A stretch of DNA of 64,000 bases from Campylobacter hominis ATCC BAA-381 (GTDB taxonomy: Bacteria; Campylobacterota; Campylobacteria; Campylobacterales; Campylobacteraceae), in NCBI RefSeq assembly GCF_000017585.1, contig NC_009714.1, positions 1,396,663 to 1,460,662 on the forward strand, given 5' to 3'. The notes beneath the pieces are model-generated. The model had not been told where the DNA came from and did not search any database. It worked only from the letters and a program-made list of their open reading frames with translations. The translations under genes and the position numbers were made by a program. Positions 54,965-62,640 of the stretch are shown one piece after another; the first letter of the stretch is position 1; each line of letters starts with the position of its first letter.

Positions 54965-57451
54965 ATGACTAATTTATCAAGAAGAAATGCGCTTAAAAAT
55001 TTAGGCGCCATAATGGCTTTACCACTTTTTATGCAAACCAAGCTTTTCAGTAGTGAAAATGCAAAAAAAGGTTTTAAACTTATAACCGACGGTGAAGTTA
55101 TAACAGGTGCGCACTGGGGAATGCTGAAACTCACAATAAAAAATGGCAAAATCGTAAAATCTGAGCCGTATGAGAAAATTTCAAAAATTAAAAATCCGTT
55201 TTTAGAATTAACAGGCGATTTGGTATATGCAAAAGATCGCATAAAATATCCATATGTAAGAAAAAGCTATTTACAAAATCCGGATGATCCGAAGCCTGAA
55301 TTAAGAGGACGCGATGAATGGGTAAGAGTAAGTTATGAAGATGCTATTAATTTAATTGCAAAAGAGCTTAAAAAAACACGTAAAAAATACGGTGCAGAGG
55401 GCGTATTCGCCGGAAGTTACGGTTGGAAAAGCAGCGGAAACGTACAAAATTCAAGAATTTTACTTCATAGATTCATGAATATGACAGGCGGTTTTGTCGG
55501 CGTTTTAGGTGATTATTCTACCGGAGCGTCACAATTTATAATGCCACATGTTATGGGCACACTTGAAGTTTACGAACAACAAACATCTTGGCCGGTAGTT
55601 TTGGAAAATTCAAAAGTAGTTGTAATTTGGGGAGCGAATCCTATTGTAACTTTAAGAATTTCATGGACGGTTAATGATGATTTAGGTTTAAAATATTTTG
55701 AAGATCTCAAAAAATCAGGCAAAAAAATTATTTTTATAGATCCGGTCAAAAATGAAACTTGTCAATTTTTAGATGCTGAGTGGATAGCGCCAAATCCAAA
55801 TACCGATGTCGCAATGATGCTTGGTATGATGTATGAACTTTATAATTCAAAAAAATACGATAAAGAATTTTTGGAAAATTATTGCGTAGGATTCGATAAA
55901 TTTTTGCCATACCTTCTTGGCAAAAATGACGAAACACCTAAAACTCCTGAATGGGCGGAAAAAATTAGCGGCGTAAGCGCGAAAACAATAAAAGAACTTG
56001 CTCATACAATTTTTGATAACCGCACAATGATAATGAGCGGTTGGGGAATGCAAAGAGCTCATCATGGCGAACAACCGCATTGGGCTTTAGCAACACTTTG
56101 TGCAATGACAGGACAAATAGGATTACCTGGTGGTGGTTTTGGGCTTAGTTATCACTATTCAGGCGGCGGTGTTCCTACTGCAAAAGGCGGTGTAGTAGGC
56201 GGAATAACTACAGGAAGCACAAACAGCGGCGGCGCCGAGTGGCTTGAAGTAGCTTCAAAATATTCATTTCCACTTGCCAGAATAAGCGATGCGCTACTAA
56301 ATCCTGGCAAAACAATTGATCATAACGGTCAAAAAATTGCATATCCGAAAAAAATAGATTTTATTTATTGGGTTGGCGGAAATCCTATTGTTCACCATCA
56401 AGATACAAATAAATTTTTAAAAGCTTGGCAACTTCCTCGAACAATCGTAGTAAATGAAATTTATTGGACACCGACAGCAAGATTAGCGGATATAGTAATG
56501 CCTGCAACAACAAGTTATGAAAGAGATGATATTTCTATGGTCGGAGATTATTCAAATATAGCCATAGTACCTATGAAACAAGCTGTAAAACCTATCGGCG
56601 AAAGCAGAAATGATTTTGAAATTTTTAGAGATTTAGCTGAAAAATTTGGTGTAAAAGATAAATTTGATGAAGGAAAAAGCGAATTAGAGTGGATTGAAAG
56701 CTTTTATGAGGGTGCTTACAAACAAGTTTTAAGTATGAATTTAATTGAATTAAACGGCGTAGATATGAAACCGTTTAAGGAATTTTGGCAAGAAAATAAA
56801 CCTGTTAAATTTTTAAGTACAATGGAAAGCGAATCATATATTCGCCATGGAGATTTCAGGGAAGATCCTATACTAAATCCGCTTGGAACACCATCAGGTT
56901 TAATTGAAATTTATTCGGAAACAATAGAAAAAATGCATTATGATGATTGTAAAGCCCATCCTATGTGGTTCGAACCAATTGAATGGCTTGGAATGAAAAA
57001 TAAACCGGCTGAATTTCATCTGGTATCTTCACATCCTACAGATAGACTTCATTCTCAATTAAACAATACTTCACTTCGCGAACATTTAGCAATAGCAAAT
57101 CGCGAACCTGTATGGATAAATGAAGATGATGCAAAAGCAAAAGGCATAAAAAATGGTGATTTAGTTAGAGTTTTTAATGCCAGAGGTCAAATTTTAGCAG
57201 GAGCTTTTGTTACAAAAAATATTAAAAAAGGTGTTTTAAAGCTTAGCGAGGGTGCGTGGTATGATCCTTTAAATTCTAGCGAAGAAAATACACTTTGCAA
57301 AAACGGTTCGGCAAATGTCCTTACAATTGACATTCCAACTTCAAAACTTGCAAACGGAAATATCGCTCACACAGCACTTGCAAATATAGAAAAATACAGC
57401 GGTGAAGCTCCGGATTTGACAATTTTCAAACATCCTGATCCAAAAGCTTAA
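54965..57451 (+). CDS. Molybdopterin reductase, TorA/BisC type (TMAO/S-oxide reductase)
   Basis: 828 residues when started at the ATG after AAGGAGCAAAAG; an earlier in-frame start at 54914 is inside the cytochrome gene and would hide the Tat signal. The N terminus has the twin-arginine motif S-R-R-N-A-L-K. The Mo ligand is Ser185 in 'GDYSTGASQFIM', which places it in the DMSO/TMAO/biotin sulfoxide reductase group. 'VGGNPIVHHQDTNKF', 'ARLADIVMPATTSYERDDIS' and the C-terminal dinucleotide-binding 'HLVSSHPTDRLHSQLNNTSL' are as expected. It reduces N- and S-oxides in the periplasm as terminal electron acceptor. The true substrate is not decided by sequence. Confidence 0.93.
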   Translation: MTNLSRRNALKNLGAIMALPLFMQTKLFSSENAKKGFKLITDGEVITGAHWGMLKLTIKNGKIVKSEPYEKISKIKNPFLELTGDLVYAKDRIKYPYVRKSYLQNPDDPKPELRGRDEWVRVSYEDAINLIAKELKKTRKKYGAEGVFAGSYGWKSSGNVQNSRILLHRFMNMTGGFVGVLGDYSTGASQFIMPHVMGTLEVYEQQTSWPVVLENSKVVVIWGANPIVTLRISWTVNDDLGLKYFEDLKKSGKKIIFIDPVKNETCQFLDAEWIAPNPNTDVAMMLGMMYELYNSKKYDKEFLENYCVGFDKFLPYLLGKNDETPKTPEWAEKISGVSAKTIKELAHTIFDNRTMIMSGWGMQRAHHGEQPHWALATLCAMTGQIGLPGGGFGLSYHYSGGGVPTAKGGVVGGITTGSTNSGGAEWLEVASKYSFPLARISDALLNPGKTIDHNGQKIAYPKKIDFIYWVGGNPIVHHQDTNKFLKAWQLPRTIVVNEIYWTPTARLADIVMPATTSYERDDISMVGDYSNIAIVPMKQAVKPIGESRNDFEIFRDLAEKFGVKDKFDEGKSELEWIESFYEGAYKQVLSMNLIELNGVDMKPFKEFWQENKPVKFLSTMESESYIRHGDFREDPILNPLGTPSGLIEIYSETIEKMHYDDCKAHPMWFEPIEWLGMKNKPAEFHLVSSHPTDRLHSQLNNTSLREHLAIANREPVWINEDDAKAKGIKNGDLVRVFNARGQILAGAFVTKNIKKGVLKLSEGAWYDPLNSSEENTLCKNGSANVLTIDIPTSKLANGNIAHTALANIEKYSGEAPDLTIFKHPDPKA

Positions 57452-57456
57452 TTTTT

Positions 57457-57485
57457 AAGGGCGTAAAATTTACGCCCTTTTTTTA
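57457..57485 (+). terminator. Strong intrinsic terminator
   Basis: AAGGGCGTAAA and TTTACGCCCTT form an 11-bp stem with a one-base loop, followed by TTTTTTTATTTTTTA, 6 nt after the reductase stop. Confidence 0.92.
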
Positions 57486-57558
57486 TTTTTTACTAGGTAT
57501 GATATTTTTTATAAAATATCCTTAACAACAAAATTTAATTCGGTCTAAATTCTCTTTT

Positions 57559-57834
57559 TTATTTCAGATTTGAAGCCATTACATTTATATTATTTGCTTT
57601 TAAATCTATACTGTTTGCACTGAATAGATTTGATGAGCTTTGAGAGATAGTTGTATCGTTTATTTTAGATGAACTTTTACTAAGACCTCCAAAGCTTGAT
57701 TTATCAGTTTGTTTGTCGTAGTAGGTGGTATAAGGTAAATATAAATTTGCTAAAAGCTGATTAATGGATAAAAATAGTACAATTATAATTTTAAATATAT
57801 TTGGTAGTTTATACCTTATAAATTTTAAATTCAA
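57559..57834 (-). pseudogene. Signal peptide joined to a short filamentous-haemagglutinin segment
   Basis: 91 codons. Residues 1-30 are a signal peptide-like hydrophobic stretch (IFKIIIVLFLSINQLLANLY). Residues 35-91 resemble the last repeats of FHA/CdiA proteins: 'TYYDKQTDKSSFGGLSKSSS', then 'SQSSSNLFSANSIDLKANNI' and NVMASNLK. In complete exoproteins such repeats lie more than a thousand residues from the signal peptide, so this is a deletion product or chimera. It marks the downstream end of the toxin/immunity array. Confidence 0.6.
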
Positions 57835-57891
57835 ATTTTTATCCTTGTTTTTTATTATACATTTTTCTTACTTTAGATAGTTTAGATATTT

Positions 57892-58250
57892 TTATATGCC
57901 ACTATCCTTTAGTTCTTCTGGAAATTTCTTGTAATATTCTTCCGTTTCTATAGCTTTAATATCACATCTAGGGCAAATTCCATTATTTGTGTCTTTATAG
58001 TGATACGATTTTTTACATTTAGGACATTTTACAAACTCAGGATTTTTTTTAATAAGATTCTTGGGCCGAAAAGCTAAATATAAGCAAAATATTCCAAAAA
58101 TAAAAAACACAATAGATACAACAATACATAGAAGTATATTATCATAATAGGCTTTAAAACCTTTAATAATAATTTTTTTGTAATTATTGCAAAAACTCCT
58201 TGGGACAAACAATAAAATCCAAGAATAGAATAAAAAAATCTATCAAACAT
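57892..58250 (-). pseudogene. Frameshifted two-helix zinc-ribbon protein, immunity-like
   Basis: Starts at ATG 58250: 'MFDRFFYSILGFYCLSQGVF', A-I-I-T-K-K, and then the frame changes at an A7 tract (58173-58179) into 'IIIKGFKAYYDNILLCIVVS', 'IVFFIFGIFCLYLAFRPKN' and a zinc ribbon C-P-K-C...C-P-R-C. A GTG/ATG-started 106-residue frame covers only the second part. One extra A restores a single protein of about 118 residues with the same plan (two helices plus C-x2-C/C-x2-C) as the gene at 58990. Either a recent frameshift or a switchable homopolymer. Confidence 0.65.
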
Positions 58251-58307
58251 ATTTTTTATTTCCTCAATATTATATCTATATTGTGTTTAAAATAATTAAA
58301 TAATTTT

Positions 58308-58622
58308 TCATAGCTTTTCTACACATAAAGAATAAAAGCAATCTTTATCTATTTCATTATATTTTTCTATATAGTCAATAGCTTTTTGTGCTGAATATTT
58401 TAATATGTCATATGAATATTCATCTGGATTAAAATACCAATTATCATATGTATATTTGACTGTATCTCCATCGTACTTTATTACATCTCCACCTAAAATT
58501 ACAAACCCTTTTAATTCTAAAACTTTAATTTTTTTTATAACATTTTCATAATTATAGGCTATTTCGTTTAAATTTTTAAAAAACAACTCCTCTATTAAAA
58601 TAAAATTATTTCTTTCATTCAT
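58308..58622 (-). CDS. Imm40-like immunity protein
   Basis: 104 residues, acidic, soluble. 'KGFVILGGDVIKYDGDTVKY' followed by 'TYDNWYFNPDEYSYDILKYS' and 'AIDYIEKYN' resembles the Imm40 immunity family (G-G-D strand, then N-W-Y and a terminal helix). The start follows the stop of a toxin C-terminal remnant by one base (TAA-G-ATG), the usual toxin-immunity coupling. Probably neutralises the nuclease-type toxin whose tail precedes it. The family name is a tentative recognition. Confidence 0.55.
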   Translation of the reverse strand: MNERNNFILIEELFFKNLNEIAYNYENVIKKIKVLELKGFVILGGDVIKYDGDTVKYTYDNWYFNPDEYSYDILKYSAQKAIDYIEKYNEIDKDCFYSLCVEKL

Positions 58623-58623
58623 C

Positions 58624-58737
58624 TTATTCTCCTATTACCCTAAAAAATCTATGATTTATAGTATTATCTGGTTCAATTATATATTCAAAAACTCCATCTT
58701 GATTTTTGTAACTTCCTGAAATTTTTATTTTTGTTTT
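58624..58737 (-). pseudogene. C-terminal remnant of a secreted toxin
   Basis: A 37-codon stretch open to the left of a stop, with no start. It reads 'KIKISGSYKNQDGVFEYIIE' then 'PDNTINHRFFRVIGE' and TAA. The arrangement 'G-x-Y...G-x-x-x-Y-x-I...(T)HRxF' near the extreme C terminus occurs in many CdiA and Rhs-type toxin ends. The rest of the toxin is gone: upstream the frame is closed and the DNA belongs to the next immunity gene. Confidence 0.5.
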
Positions 58738-58952
58738 TTATTTTTAATTTTTTTAAACGCGTAATAACAGTTATCTATTTTTTTACACTTTACAATATCT
58801 CCAAAAACGAATTCAAGCTCTTCATCAAAATCATCTAAAAAATTATGCTTATCAATGATTTTAAAAGTATTTTCTCTAATAGAATTTGCTAATACGGGTC
58901 TATAAACGATTAAATCCTCATTTAGTATTTTTACATATATCTTAGTAATCAT
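58725..58952 (-). CDS. Small immunity-type protein
   Basis: 75 residues from the ATG at 58952: 'MITKIYVKILNEDLIVYRPV', 'LANSIRENTFKII', then acidic 'DDFDEELEFVFGDIVKC'. The 'YVKLL-x-E...YRPV...Y-x-I...D-x-E-x-x-F-x-x-G-x-x-V' pattern is common in small proteins next to CDI and Rhs toxins. A longer frame reaches 59018 but would overlap the upstream immunity gene. GGAG lies about 10 nt upstream of the ATG. Its toxin is not visible here. Confidence 0.55.
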   Translation of the reverse strand: MITKIYVKILNEDLIVYRPVLANSIRENTFKIIDKHNFLDDFDEELEFVFGDIVKCKKIDNCYYAFKKIKNKKQK

Positions 58953-58989
58953 ATTTAAATCATTCTCCGCAATAAATTTAAGATAAATT

Positions 58990-59397
58990 TCATTTTTTAC
59001 TCTTTTTATATTCTTCAATCAATTCTCTTTCTATTTTATCAATTCTTTTAAATTCTTTGTTTTTCTTTTCTTGTTCTTCTTTTTCAAATTCTTTGTAATC
59101 TTGTAACTCTCCACTGCATTTTGGGCAAATTTTATCTTTATCTTTTACATCAACATAATTATAAACTTTATGGCATTTTTTGCAACGCATAAAATCTGAA
59201 TGTTTTGAGTTATAAAAAATTCCTATACATATAAAAATAATTCCTATAGCCATAGAGGTTATAGACATTTGTATGGATGGTTCTATCCAACCAGTATATT
59301 TTATATAAATTTTTCCACCGCAAAAAGACCAAACGGCTTCTACAATAAAAATAATTCCTAAAAAAACATAAGAAAAACCACTCAATTTATTCTTCAT
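58990..59397 (-). CDS. Two-helix zinc-ribbon immunity-like membrane protein
   Basis: 135 residues from the ATG at 59397, which lies 11 nt inside the end of the upstream toxin remnant; a longer frame to 59565 would overlap that toxin in another frame. Two hydrophobic helices (FSYVFLGIIFIVEAVWSF and 'ITSMAIGIIFICIGIFYN'), then a zinc ribbon 'MRCKKCHKVYNYVDVK', 'ICPKCSGEL', and a charged helical tail ending Y-K-K-S-K-K. Same family as the broken gene at 57892. The last codons and following DNA (58971-59012) recur at the right window edge. Confidence 0.65.
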   Translation of the reverse strand: MKNKLSGFSYVFLGIIFIVEAVWSFCGGKIYIKYTGWIEPSIQMSITSMAIGIIFICIGIFYNSKHSDFMRCKKCHKVYNYVDVKDKDKICPKCSGELQDYKEFEKEEQEKKNKEFKRIDKIERELIEEYKKSKK

Positions 59398-59722
59398 CTC
59401 GTTTTTTAATATTTTGATACATATTTTTAATAATAGCTCCCAATGTTCCTTTTTGTGTCCCTGGCGTTGTGCTATCATTAAATATATCATTTGCAATTTC
59501 AAACCCAGCTGTTCCATATATCCAAACTCTAGAATCTGATATAGTATTTCCAAACCAATAAGCATTACTAGGTATAGTATAATTTATTGGTTTTGTTGTT
59601 GATATAGATTTATTATTTACAAACATTTTATAATTTCCTGTAAGTTTTTTATTTTTTATTTGTCCATATATTGGTTGCTTGGTTATGTTATCATATCCAA
59701 TTCTTTTAATGCAGTTTTTATT
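59387..59722 (-). pseudogene. C-terminal toxin fragment, FHA/CdiA type
   Basis: Open for 111 codons without a true start (the internal ATG at 59626 has no ribosome site). It reads 'YDNITKQPIYGQIKNKKLTG', then 'NYKMFVNNKSISTTKPINYT', 'IPSNAYWFGNTISDSRVWIY', 'GTAGFEIANDIFNDSTTPGT' and ends RDEE. Its end overlaps the start of the zinc-ribbon immunity-like gene by 11 nt. The 5' end runs 40 nt into the preceding immunity gene. It is a displaced C-terminal segment without secretion domains. Confidence 0.6.
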
Positions 59723-60030
59723 TTATCCTTTGTAATCAAACCATTAATTTCAGGATTTGCAAAATCGAATATAATTTCTTGTAAAATTTCTTCTTCAAAG
59801 CCTAAATCATCTCTGCATTCTATTAAATTCGCCCATTCTTCAAGCTCTTTAAAAGTAATATTTTCTTTTAAAGCTCTGTTTAAAATTTGCTTTATATCAT
59901 TCTTTGTTATTATATATAATTCAAATTTGCTATCAAAATTTAAATTTGAAATTTCATTTTTTATGTTTTTTAAAGATTTGTTAAATTTTATAAGATTTTT
60001 CAAAATTTGTTTTTTATCATTTGATGACAT
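59683..60030 (-). CDS. Soluble immunity-type protein
   Basis: 115 residues, mostly helical. 'LKENITFKELEEWANLIECR' followed by 'DDLGFEEEILQEIIFDFANP' and 'EINGLITKDKIKTALKELD' matches a family of small acidic proteins ('ELE-x-WAN-x-IE-x-RDD-x-x-(Y/F)E') found beside polymorphic toxins. The start overlaps the stop of the shortened toxin segment upstream by 14 nt, the same coupling as in the other modules. Confidence 0.6.
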   Translation of the reverse strand: MSSNDKKQILKNLIKFNKSLKNIKNEISNLNFDSKFELYIITKNDIKQILNRALKENITFKELEEWANLIECRDDLGFEEEILQEIIFDFANPEINGLITKDKIKTALKELDMIT

Positions 60031-60184
60031 TAAATTTATCCTTAAAATTTACATATCCGTTATTATTAATAGCTTGAGTATAAATTTGAGTTCCTACTTG
60101 ACTGCTAGCATCAAGTCCTGCACCGGCTAAACCGGCTTTTATTGATGTTTTAGCATTTTGTTTAAGTATTGTTTGTGATAACAT
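60017..60184 (-). pseudogene. Shortened toxin-side cassette segment
   Basis: 55 codons: 'MLSQTILKQNAKTSIKAGLA', 'GAGLDASSQVGTQIYTQAIN', then NNGYVNFKDKFNVIK and a stop. The first 45 residues are nearly identical to the other cassettes, after which the sequence ends abruptly where they continue with 'DINLDYDSIAFSGVAGA'. An AAGGAAC-TAAA-ATG site could permit translation, but as a toxin it is truncated. Confidence 0.6.
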
Positions 60185-60340
60185 TTTAGTTCCTTGATTG
60201 GCTAATAATCCTGCACCTATTTCTTATCTTCATTGTTATTTTTATCTTTTACTCTATTTTTATTAATAAGTTTATATTTTTTAAAATTTAATTTTTGAAC
60301 ATCTTTTTGCTTATTTGGTTTTTGTTGTTTTTTGGGTTTT
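60044..60340 (-). repeat. Cassette repeat, copy D
   Basis: About 297 bp, shares the toxin-side block (from the V-N-F-x-D codons to GGATTATTAGCC) and the Lys-rich immunity tail with the 349-bp copies C and B, with more differences in the first 60 bp. Confidence 0.8.
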
Positions 60341-60744
60341 TTAAAAAAAATATCATTTTTATTTGTATGTGTAGTTTTTTCTATAATCTTTTTGTATTCC
60401 TTGTATGATATATAAATGAGATAAAATGTAGATAACCATGTGAATATGCAAGGATATATCAATAAGCCGTAAGATTTATATATACTAAACTTTATGAGAA
60501 AATAAAAAAATATAACCACTTGGAAACAAGCTGCAAAGACTAATTTTATAATTTTTACTTGATTTGTTTTTTTATATGCAATCAAAGAATATTTAATTAA
60601 TTTTATATTTAAAAATAAAAAAAACAAACCCACAATGTATAAAATTATCCAAGAAACTATAGGATATTCATTGGCAAATTTTATTACTACATTGACAATT
60701 TTATACTGAAATTCTCTCCAAAAAGCATTATTAAATTCATTCAT
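60217..60744 (-). CDS. Multi-helix membrane protein, partner of the cassette toxin (copy 3)
   Basis: 175 residues with four probable membrane helices, including 'YPIVSWIILYIVGLFFLFLN', then the shared motif 'IYKSYGLLIYPCI' (residues about 107-119), and a conserved basic tail 'KPKKQQKPNKQKDVQKLNFK' followed by KYKLINKNRVKDKNNNEDKK. The tail is nearly identical in the genes at 61198 and 62164, while the membrane part varies. The start overlaps the toxin segment by 8 nt (ATGAATGA). A probable immunity protein for a membrane-acting toxin; the reverse assignment is possible. Confidence 0.6.
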   Translation of the reverse strand: MNEFNNAFWREFQYKIVNVVIKFANEYPIVSWIILYIVGLFFLFLNIKLIKYSLIAYKKTNQVKIIKLVFAACFQVVIFFYFLIKFSIYKSYGLLIYPCIFTWLSTFYLIYISYKEYKKIIEKTTHTNKNDIFFKKPKKQQKPNKQKDVQKLNFKKYKLINKNRVKDKNNNEDKK

Positions 60745-61165
60745 ATTGAGAATCTATTGTTGCATTTTTAATGGAGTTGCCAAGTTCAATATTTGCTCCT
60801 TGGAAAACAGAATGCCTCATTATATTTTCACCATGATAAATTATTTTATCAAAATTCTTATTTTTCCTGTTTATAGTATTTGAATTTAAAAAATCTTTCC
60901 ATTTTTTATTAATAGCTTTTATGGAATAAAAAACATCTTTACCAGATTGTATCATGCTCGGCACTGTAGTTGCTCCAGCCACACCACTAAATGCAATACT
61001 ATCATAATCTAAATTTATATCATTAAAATTTACATATCCGTTATTATCAATAATTTGATTTGTTAATTGAGTTCCTATTTGACTGCTAGCATCAAGTCCT
61101 GCACCGGCTAAACCGGCTTTTATTGATGTTTTAGCATTTTGTTTAAGTATTGTTTGTGATAACAT
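60737..61165 (-). CDS. FHA/CdiA C-terminal cassette (copy 3)
   Basis: 142 codons from the internal ATG. Conserved part 'MLSQTILKQNAKTSIKAGLA', 'GAGLDASSQIGTQLTNQIID', 'NNGYVNFNDINLDYDSIAFS' and GVAGATTVPSMIQ (about 90 residues), then a variable, basic helical tail ('AINKKWKDFLNSNTINRKNK', 'HSVFQGANIELGNSIKNATI'). Upstream codons (G-L-L-A-N-Q-G-T-K) are in frame to the preceding immunity stop, so it is a promoterless segment of a larger protein. AAGGAAC is 4 nt from the ATG. It lacks secretion domains. Confidence 0.6.
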   Translation of the reverse strand: MLSQTILKQNAKTSIKAGLAGAGLDASSQIGTQLTNQIIDNNGYVNFNDINLDYDSIAFSGVAGATTVPSMIQSGKDVFYSIKAINKKWKDFLNSNTINRKNKNFDKIIYHGENIMRHSVFQGANIELGNSIKNATIDSQYE

Positions 61166-61320
61166 TTTAGTTCCTTGATTGGCTAATAATCCTGCACCTA
61201 TTTCTTATCTTCATTGTTATTTTTATCTTTTACTCTATTTTTATTAATAAGTTTATATTTTTTAAAATTTGATTTTTGAACATCTTTTTGCTTATTTGGT
61301 TTTTGTTGTTTTTTAGGTTT
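60972..61320 (-). repeat. Cassette repeat, copy C (349 bp)
   Basis: Spans the conserved toxin-side block, the junction and the conserved Lys-rich tail of the immunity gene. By eye it differs from copy B (61938-62286) at about five positions over 349 bp. The copies are 966 bp apart in the same direction. Confidence 0.88.
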
Positions 61321-61710
61321 TATTTTTTTAATTTTAATATATTTATTATTAGAATTTGATTTAAATGAAAAATAAATAACAATAAACATTGAACTTATTG
61401 TAATTATACAAGGATAAATAAGCCAACCATAAGACTTATATATGGTTAGATATATTAAAACTAAAAAAATTACAATAATAACAATACCATCAAATAGAAA
61501 CAATTTTATTGAAGAAGGTATTCTATATGTTTTGTAAATATAAAAATTATACTTAATACTTTTAATAATTTTATACATTATTGGCAATCCAAGTATTTCC
61601 AATATCAGCCAATTTATTATAGGCAAATCACTAAAAATTATGTTGTCTAATATTGAGCCAAGAATTTTTTGTTGAAATGCTATTTTAGCGCCAGCTAAAA
61701 ATTCATTCAT
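61198..61710 (-). CDS. Multi-helix membrane protein, partner of the cassette toxin (copy 2)
   Basis: 170 residues. Helices include 'LPIINWLILEILGLPIMYKI' and 'LFLFDGIVIIVIFLVLIYLT'; shared motif 'IYKSYGWLIYPCI'; conserved tail 'KPKKQQKPNKQKDVQKSNFK' and beyond. N-terminal 110 residues differ from those of the other two copies. The start overlaps the toxin segment by 8 nt. Predicted immunity partner of the segment at 61703. Confidence 0.6.
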   Translation of the reverse strand: MNEFLAGAKIAFQQKILGSILDNIIFSDLPIINWLILEILGLPIMYKIIKSIKYNFYIYKTYRIPSSIKLFLFDGIVIIVIFLVLIYLTIYKSYGWLIYPCIITISSMFIVIYFSFKSNSNNKYIKIKKIKPKKQQKPNKQKDVQKSNFKKYKLINKNRVKDKNNNEDKK

Positions 61711-62131
61711 TTTTATTGCTTATTGTTGAATTTTTTATCACTTCTTTTGATTCATAATTTCCTATTTGAAATATTATGTTTTTACGAATATTCCATTTAT
61801 GTTCTATAATTTTATTATTTATTTTTTCGATTTTCTTTGGTGAAACTTTAGTTTTTAATTGCTTTTGAAGTTCTTTTTTGGCTTTTATTGAATATTTAAT
61901 ACTATCATATGATTGAAATACTGTAGGAATAGTCACAGCTCCAGCCACACCACTAAATGCAATACTGTCATAGTCTAAATTTATATCATTGAAATTTACA
62001 TATCCGTTATTATCAATAATTTGATTTGTTAATTGAGTTCCTATTTGACTGCTAGCATCAAGTCCTGCACCGGCTAAACCGGCTTTTATTGATGTTTTAG
62101 CATTTTGTTTAAGTATTGTTTGTGATAACAT
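61703..62131 (-). CDS. FHA/CdiA C-terminal cassette (copy 2)
   Basis: 142 codons. The first 90 residues are almost the same as in copy 3; the tail is different: 'SIKAKKELQKQLKTKVSPKK' then 'IRKNIIFQIGNYESKEVIKN' and STISNKNE. All three tails share a spaced pattern (basic helix, 'F-Q-x-x-N', 'I-K-N-x-T-I'), so they are variants of one domain. Same internal ATG with AAGGAAC, and the same 8-nt overlap with the membrane partner. Confidence 0.6.
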   Translation of the reverse strand: MLSQTILKQNAKTSIKAGLAGAGLDASSQIGTQLTNQIIDNNGYVNFNDINLDYDSIAFSGVAGAVTIPTVFQSYDSIKYSIKAKKELQKQLKTKVSPKKIEKINNKIIEHKWNIRKNIIFQIGNYESKEVIKNSTISNKNE

Positions 62132-62286
62132 TTTAGTTCCTTGATTGGCTAATAATCCTGCATCTATTTCTTATCTTCATTGTTATTTTTATCTTTTACT
62201 CTATTGTTATTAATAAGTTTATATTTTTTAAAATTTGATTTTTGAACATCTTTTTGCTTATTTGGTTTTTGTTGTTTTTTAGGTTT
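61938..62286 (-). repeat. Cassette repeat, copy B (349 bp)
   Basis: Almost identical to 60972-61320; same orientation. Begins within the toxin codons for 'IAFSGVAGAV' and ends in the immunity codons for 'KPKKQQKPNK'. A 75-bp part of the same block is also at 63025-63099 (copy A) in the longest toxin-side gene. Confidence 0.88.
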
Positions 62287-62640
62287 GGTTGGGCTAAGGT
62301 TTGAAATTTTAGTTTTTTGGTTTATACAAGAATTTTCAATTTTATCTTTTTTAAAAATATAGTATTTATAGATAATTATTCCAAATATTAATATATAAGC
62401 GATTATGCAAGGATAAATAAGCCAACCACTACTTTTATAAACCGTTAACCATATGAGCCAACAAATCATAAAAATTAAAAATAGTATGTCTCTTTTTTTA
62501 TTATTCTTTATATAATTAAAATCAAAAATATATAAAAATAGTGACATAATAATACAAAAAACTATCCAATATATTACTGGATAGTTTGTTGCAAGTCTTC
62601 CTAGATATTTCCATAAAACATAATCGTATGAGTATTTCAC
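62164..62640 (-). CDS. Multi-helix membrane protein, partner of the cassette toxin (copy 1)
   Basis: 158 residues, GTG start overlapping the toxin stop by 4 nt (GTGA). Helices 'YPVIYWIVFCIIMSLFLYIF' and 'DILFLIFMICWLIWLTVY', the shared motif 'VYKSSGWLIYPCI', another helix 'IAYILIFGIIIYKYYIF' and the conserved basic tail 'KPKKQQKPNKQKDVQKSNFK'. Partner of the longest toxin-side gene. Predicted inner-membrane immunity protein. Confidence 0.62.
   Translation of the reverse strand: MKYSYDYVLWKYLGRLATNYPVIYWIVFCIIMSLFLYIFDFNYIKNNKKRDILFLIFMICWLIWLTVYKSSGWLIYPCIIAYILIFGIIIYKYYIFKKDKIENSCINQKTKISNLSPTKPKKQQKPNKQKDVQKSNFKKYKLINNNRVKDKNNNEDKK

Noticed and set aside
59660-60130. A 156-codon plus-strand frame opposite the toxin array
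   Set aside because: Antisense to two better supported minus-strand genes; Phe/Ile/Ser-rich shadow composition.
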